Below are positions 62,338 to 64,000 of a stretch of 64,000 bases of DNA, piece by piece. A program made the translations under genes and the position numbers. Origin of the DNA: Pseudomonas sp. S31 (lineage in GTDB: Bacteria; Pseudomonadota; Gammaproteobacteria; Pseudomonadales; Pseudomonadaceae); assembly GCF_016648105.1 (NCBI RefSeq), contig NZ_JACVVE010000003.1:124001-188000 (forward strand), given 5' to 3'. The first letter of the stretch is position 1; every line of letters begins with the position of its first letter. The notes under the pieces were generated by a model. It made no database searches and was not told the origin of the DNA. It saw only the letters and a program-made list of their open reading frames with translations.

Positions 62338-63660
62338 TTGCCGGACACCCCCTTGAAGCAGGTTCATACTCCCAGCGTTTCGCCCCGTCCCTCGGCTTGC
62401 CCGGGGTTGTGGCGCATCGTCGCCGCGCGCGACGGCGGGATCTGCCGCATCAAGCTGCCGGGTGGCCTGCTTCTGGCCGACCAGGCCGATGCGCTGGCGA
62501 GCGCGGCCGAGCGCTTCGCCAGTGGCGTGATCGAAGCGACCAACCGCGGCAACCTGCAGATTCGCGGTATTGGCGCCGAACACGCCGGGCTGGTCGACAG
62601 CCTGCTGGCCGCGGGCCTCGGCCCGCGCGAGGCGGCCGGCGACGATGTGCGCAACCTGATGCTCAGCCCATTGGCCGGGCTCGACCCGGCGGCGTTGCTG
62701 GATGTGCGGCCTCTGGCCGGGCAGATCCTCGATCTGCTGCAGGGCACGCCACGTTTCCATGAACTGTCGGCCAAGTTCGCCATCCAGCTCGATGGCGGCG
62801 AAGGCCTGGCGATGCTCGAGCACCCCCACGATCTGTGGTTGTCGGTCATGCGCCTGGAACAGCAGGACTGGCTGGCCTTCGGCCTGGCCGGCTGCCCCAC
62901 CGAGCCGCCGCTCGGCGCGGTGCCGATGGCCCAGGGCCTGGCCCTGGTGCAGGCGGTACTGGGGCGCTTTCTCGACCTGGCGAGCCCCGAGCAGTCGCGT
63001 ATGCGCCAGCTCCTGCAGCAGCTTGCGCCGGCCGCCTTCATCGAGGGCCTGGACATCCGCCGCGACGCCGCCGTGCTCGGCTGGCGACGCGCCAGCGCCA
63101 GCGCCGCCTGGCTGGGCACCCTGGCGCAGCGCCAGGGCATGGCCCTGGGCATTGCCCCGCCGCTTGGCCGGTTGACCCCTGGCATGCTCCGCGGCACTGC
63201 CGGCATCGCCCGGCAGTGGGGCGATGGCAGTTTGCGGGTGAGCCCGTGGCAGAGCCTGGTGCTGCCCAATCTCGACCCCGCCCACCGCGAACAGGCGCAA
63301 ACCGCGCTCGCCGGGCTCGGCCTGCTTTGCCACGCCGACGATCCCCTGTCGCGCATCGTCGCCTGCACCGGCAGCCATGGCTGCGCCAAGGCGGCGGCCG
63401 CGACCAAGAGCGATGCCGTGACCCTGGCCCGCCTGCTGGGCCCTGGCGCGCCTGGCAGCGTGCACCTGTCCGGCTGCGCGCGATCCTGCGCCGTGGCCCA
63501 TGTCGCCCCGGCCACCCTGCTGGCCCGATCGCCCGGGCGCTACGACCTTTACTTGCGTGACGCGCACCTGCCGGGCCTGGGTGCCCTGCGCGGCACCGAC
63601 CTCACCTTGAACGACGCAGGCGCCATGCTCGACCTGCCGACGGAGCACCTTGATGATTGA
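62338..63660 (+). CDS. cobG: Precorrin-3B synthase CobG
   Basis: About 440 aa, nitrite/sulfite reductase-like Fe4S4-siroheme fold: GGICRIKLPGGLLLADQADA, ATNRGNLQIRGIGAEHAG, and the iron-sulfur cysteines in IVACTGSHGCAKA and LSGCARSCAV. Uses O2 to form precorrin-3B. The start is uncertain (TTG at 62338 or TTG a few codons later), with no strong ribosome site. Overlaps cobH by 8 bases. Confidence 0.92.
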   Translation: MPDTPLKQVHTPSVSPRPSACPGLWRIVAARDGGICRIKLPGGLLLADQADALASAAERFASGVIEATNRGNLQIRGIGAEHAGLVDSLLAAGLGPREAAGDDVRNLMLSPLAGLDPAALLDVRPLAGQILDLLQGTPRFHELSAKFAIQLDGGEGLAMLEHPHDLWLSVMRLEQQDWLAFGLAGCPTEPPLGAVPMAQGLALVQAVLGRFLDLASPEQSRMRQLLQQLAPAAFIEGLDIRRDAAVLGWRRASASAAWLGTLAQRQGMALGIAPPLGRLTPGMLRGTAGIARQWGDGSLRVSPWQSLVLPNLDPAHREQAQTALAGLGLLCHADDPLSRIVACTGSHGCAKAAAATKSDAVTLARLLGPGAPGSVHLSGCARSCAVAHVAPATLLARSPGRYDLYLRDAHLPGLGALRGTDLTLNDAGAMLDLPTEHLDD

Positions 63661-64000
63661 CTACATCCGCGATGGTCAGGAGATCTATCGCAATTCCTTC
63701 CGGATCATCCGTGAGGAGGCCCGGCTCGAACGGATCCCCGCAGACCTCGAAAAACTCGCCGTGCGGGTGATCCATGCCTGCGGCATGGTCGAGGCGGTCG
63801 ATGGCTTGCAGTTCTCCGAAGGTGCTGGCCGCGCAGGGCGCGAGGCCCTGGCCAAGGGCGCGCCGATCCTCTGCGACGCGCACATGGTCGCCGAAGGCAT
63901 CACCCGCGCGCGCCTGCCGGCGGACAACCCGGTGATCTGCACCCTGCGCGACCCGAGCGTGCCGGGCATGGCCAAGGAAGCGGGCAACACCCGTTCGGCA
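63653..64000 (+). CDS. cobH: Precorrin-8X methylmutase CobH (partial, cut by window edge)
   Basis: 116 residues visible from ATG 63653: MIDYIRDGQEIYRNSFRIIR, VRVIHACGMVEAV with the catalytic His, LCDAHMVAEGITRARLPADN, and TLRDPSVPGMAKEAGNTRSA. Moves the C11 methyl to C12 to give hydrogenobyrinate. Translation is coupled to cobG. Confidence 0.93.
   Translation, partial: MIDYIRDGQEIYRNSFRIIREEARLERIPADLEKLAVRVIHACGMVEAVDGLQFSEGAGRAGREALAKGAPILCDAHMVAEGITRARLPADNPVICTLRDPSVPGMAKEAGNTRSA

Overview
The window reads as a chromosome segment of a fluorescent Pseudomonas, most likely of the P. putida group. It shows pncB-nadE, braCDEFG, urtABCDE, cbpA-cbpM, cob and asmA genes in a familiar Pseudomonas arrangement. 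Many REP palindromes carry the typical TTCGCGGGTAAACCCGCTCC core, and coding DNA is GC-rich from about 24 kb onward. There are two unlike halves.

Positions 1 to about 24,030 are acquired DNA: lower GC, many small orphan genes, broken genes and no REP palindromes. Its right border carries four overlapping minus-strand genes: three tyrosine-recombinase-like proteins (420, 810 and 708 aa) and a 166-aa helix-turn-helix protein. This is the ginABCD layout that defines GInt-type mobile genomic islands. The island joins the chromosome inside nadE, which is cut after about residue 174 of about 275. The left end lies outside the window. Cargo from left to right: a permease / iron-type alcohol dehydrogenase / sigma54-dependent regulator cluster; a sugar-phosphate-isomerase-like gene followed by three damaged metabolic genes (thioesterase, ABC ATPase, aminotransferase); an MvaT-family silencer; two related XRE-type regulators bracketing three small genes; a duplicated leader of about 122 bp with three small hairpins, followed by a small ORF in one copy and its decayed relative in the other; a multi-pass membrane protein overlapped by a proline-rich 36-aa ORF; a 543-aa glycine-zipper membrane protein; and an SH3b lipoprotein-like gene.

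Positions 24,030 to 64,000 are core chromosome. They hold pncB and the truncated nadE (NAD biosynthesis), braCDEFG (branched-chain amino acid uptake), a non-coding stretch rich in DnaA-box-like sequences, an SDR, an AGE-family epimerase, a DesT-like TetR regulator, a small exported repeat protein, asmA, a ferritin-like gene, osmE, a lipase, EamA, PsiF and AI-2E family genes, an Hsp70-like gene, cbpA-cbpM, a GNAT acetyltransferase and urtABCDE (urea uptake). These are followed by cycA, a five-gene copper-uptake cluster (PepSY protein, OprC-type receptor, two DUF2946 proteins and a PCu(A)C chaperone), an nfeD/SPFH pair and the cobalamin genes cobK-cbiD-cobL diverging from cobG-cobH. REP palindromes sit between many of these genes.

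No rRNA, tRNA or CRISPR array was recognised. Starts were often moved inward from the longest open frame when a ribosome binding site or family length supported it.
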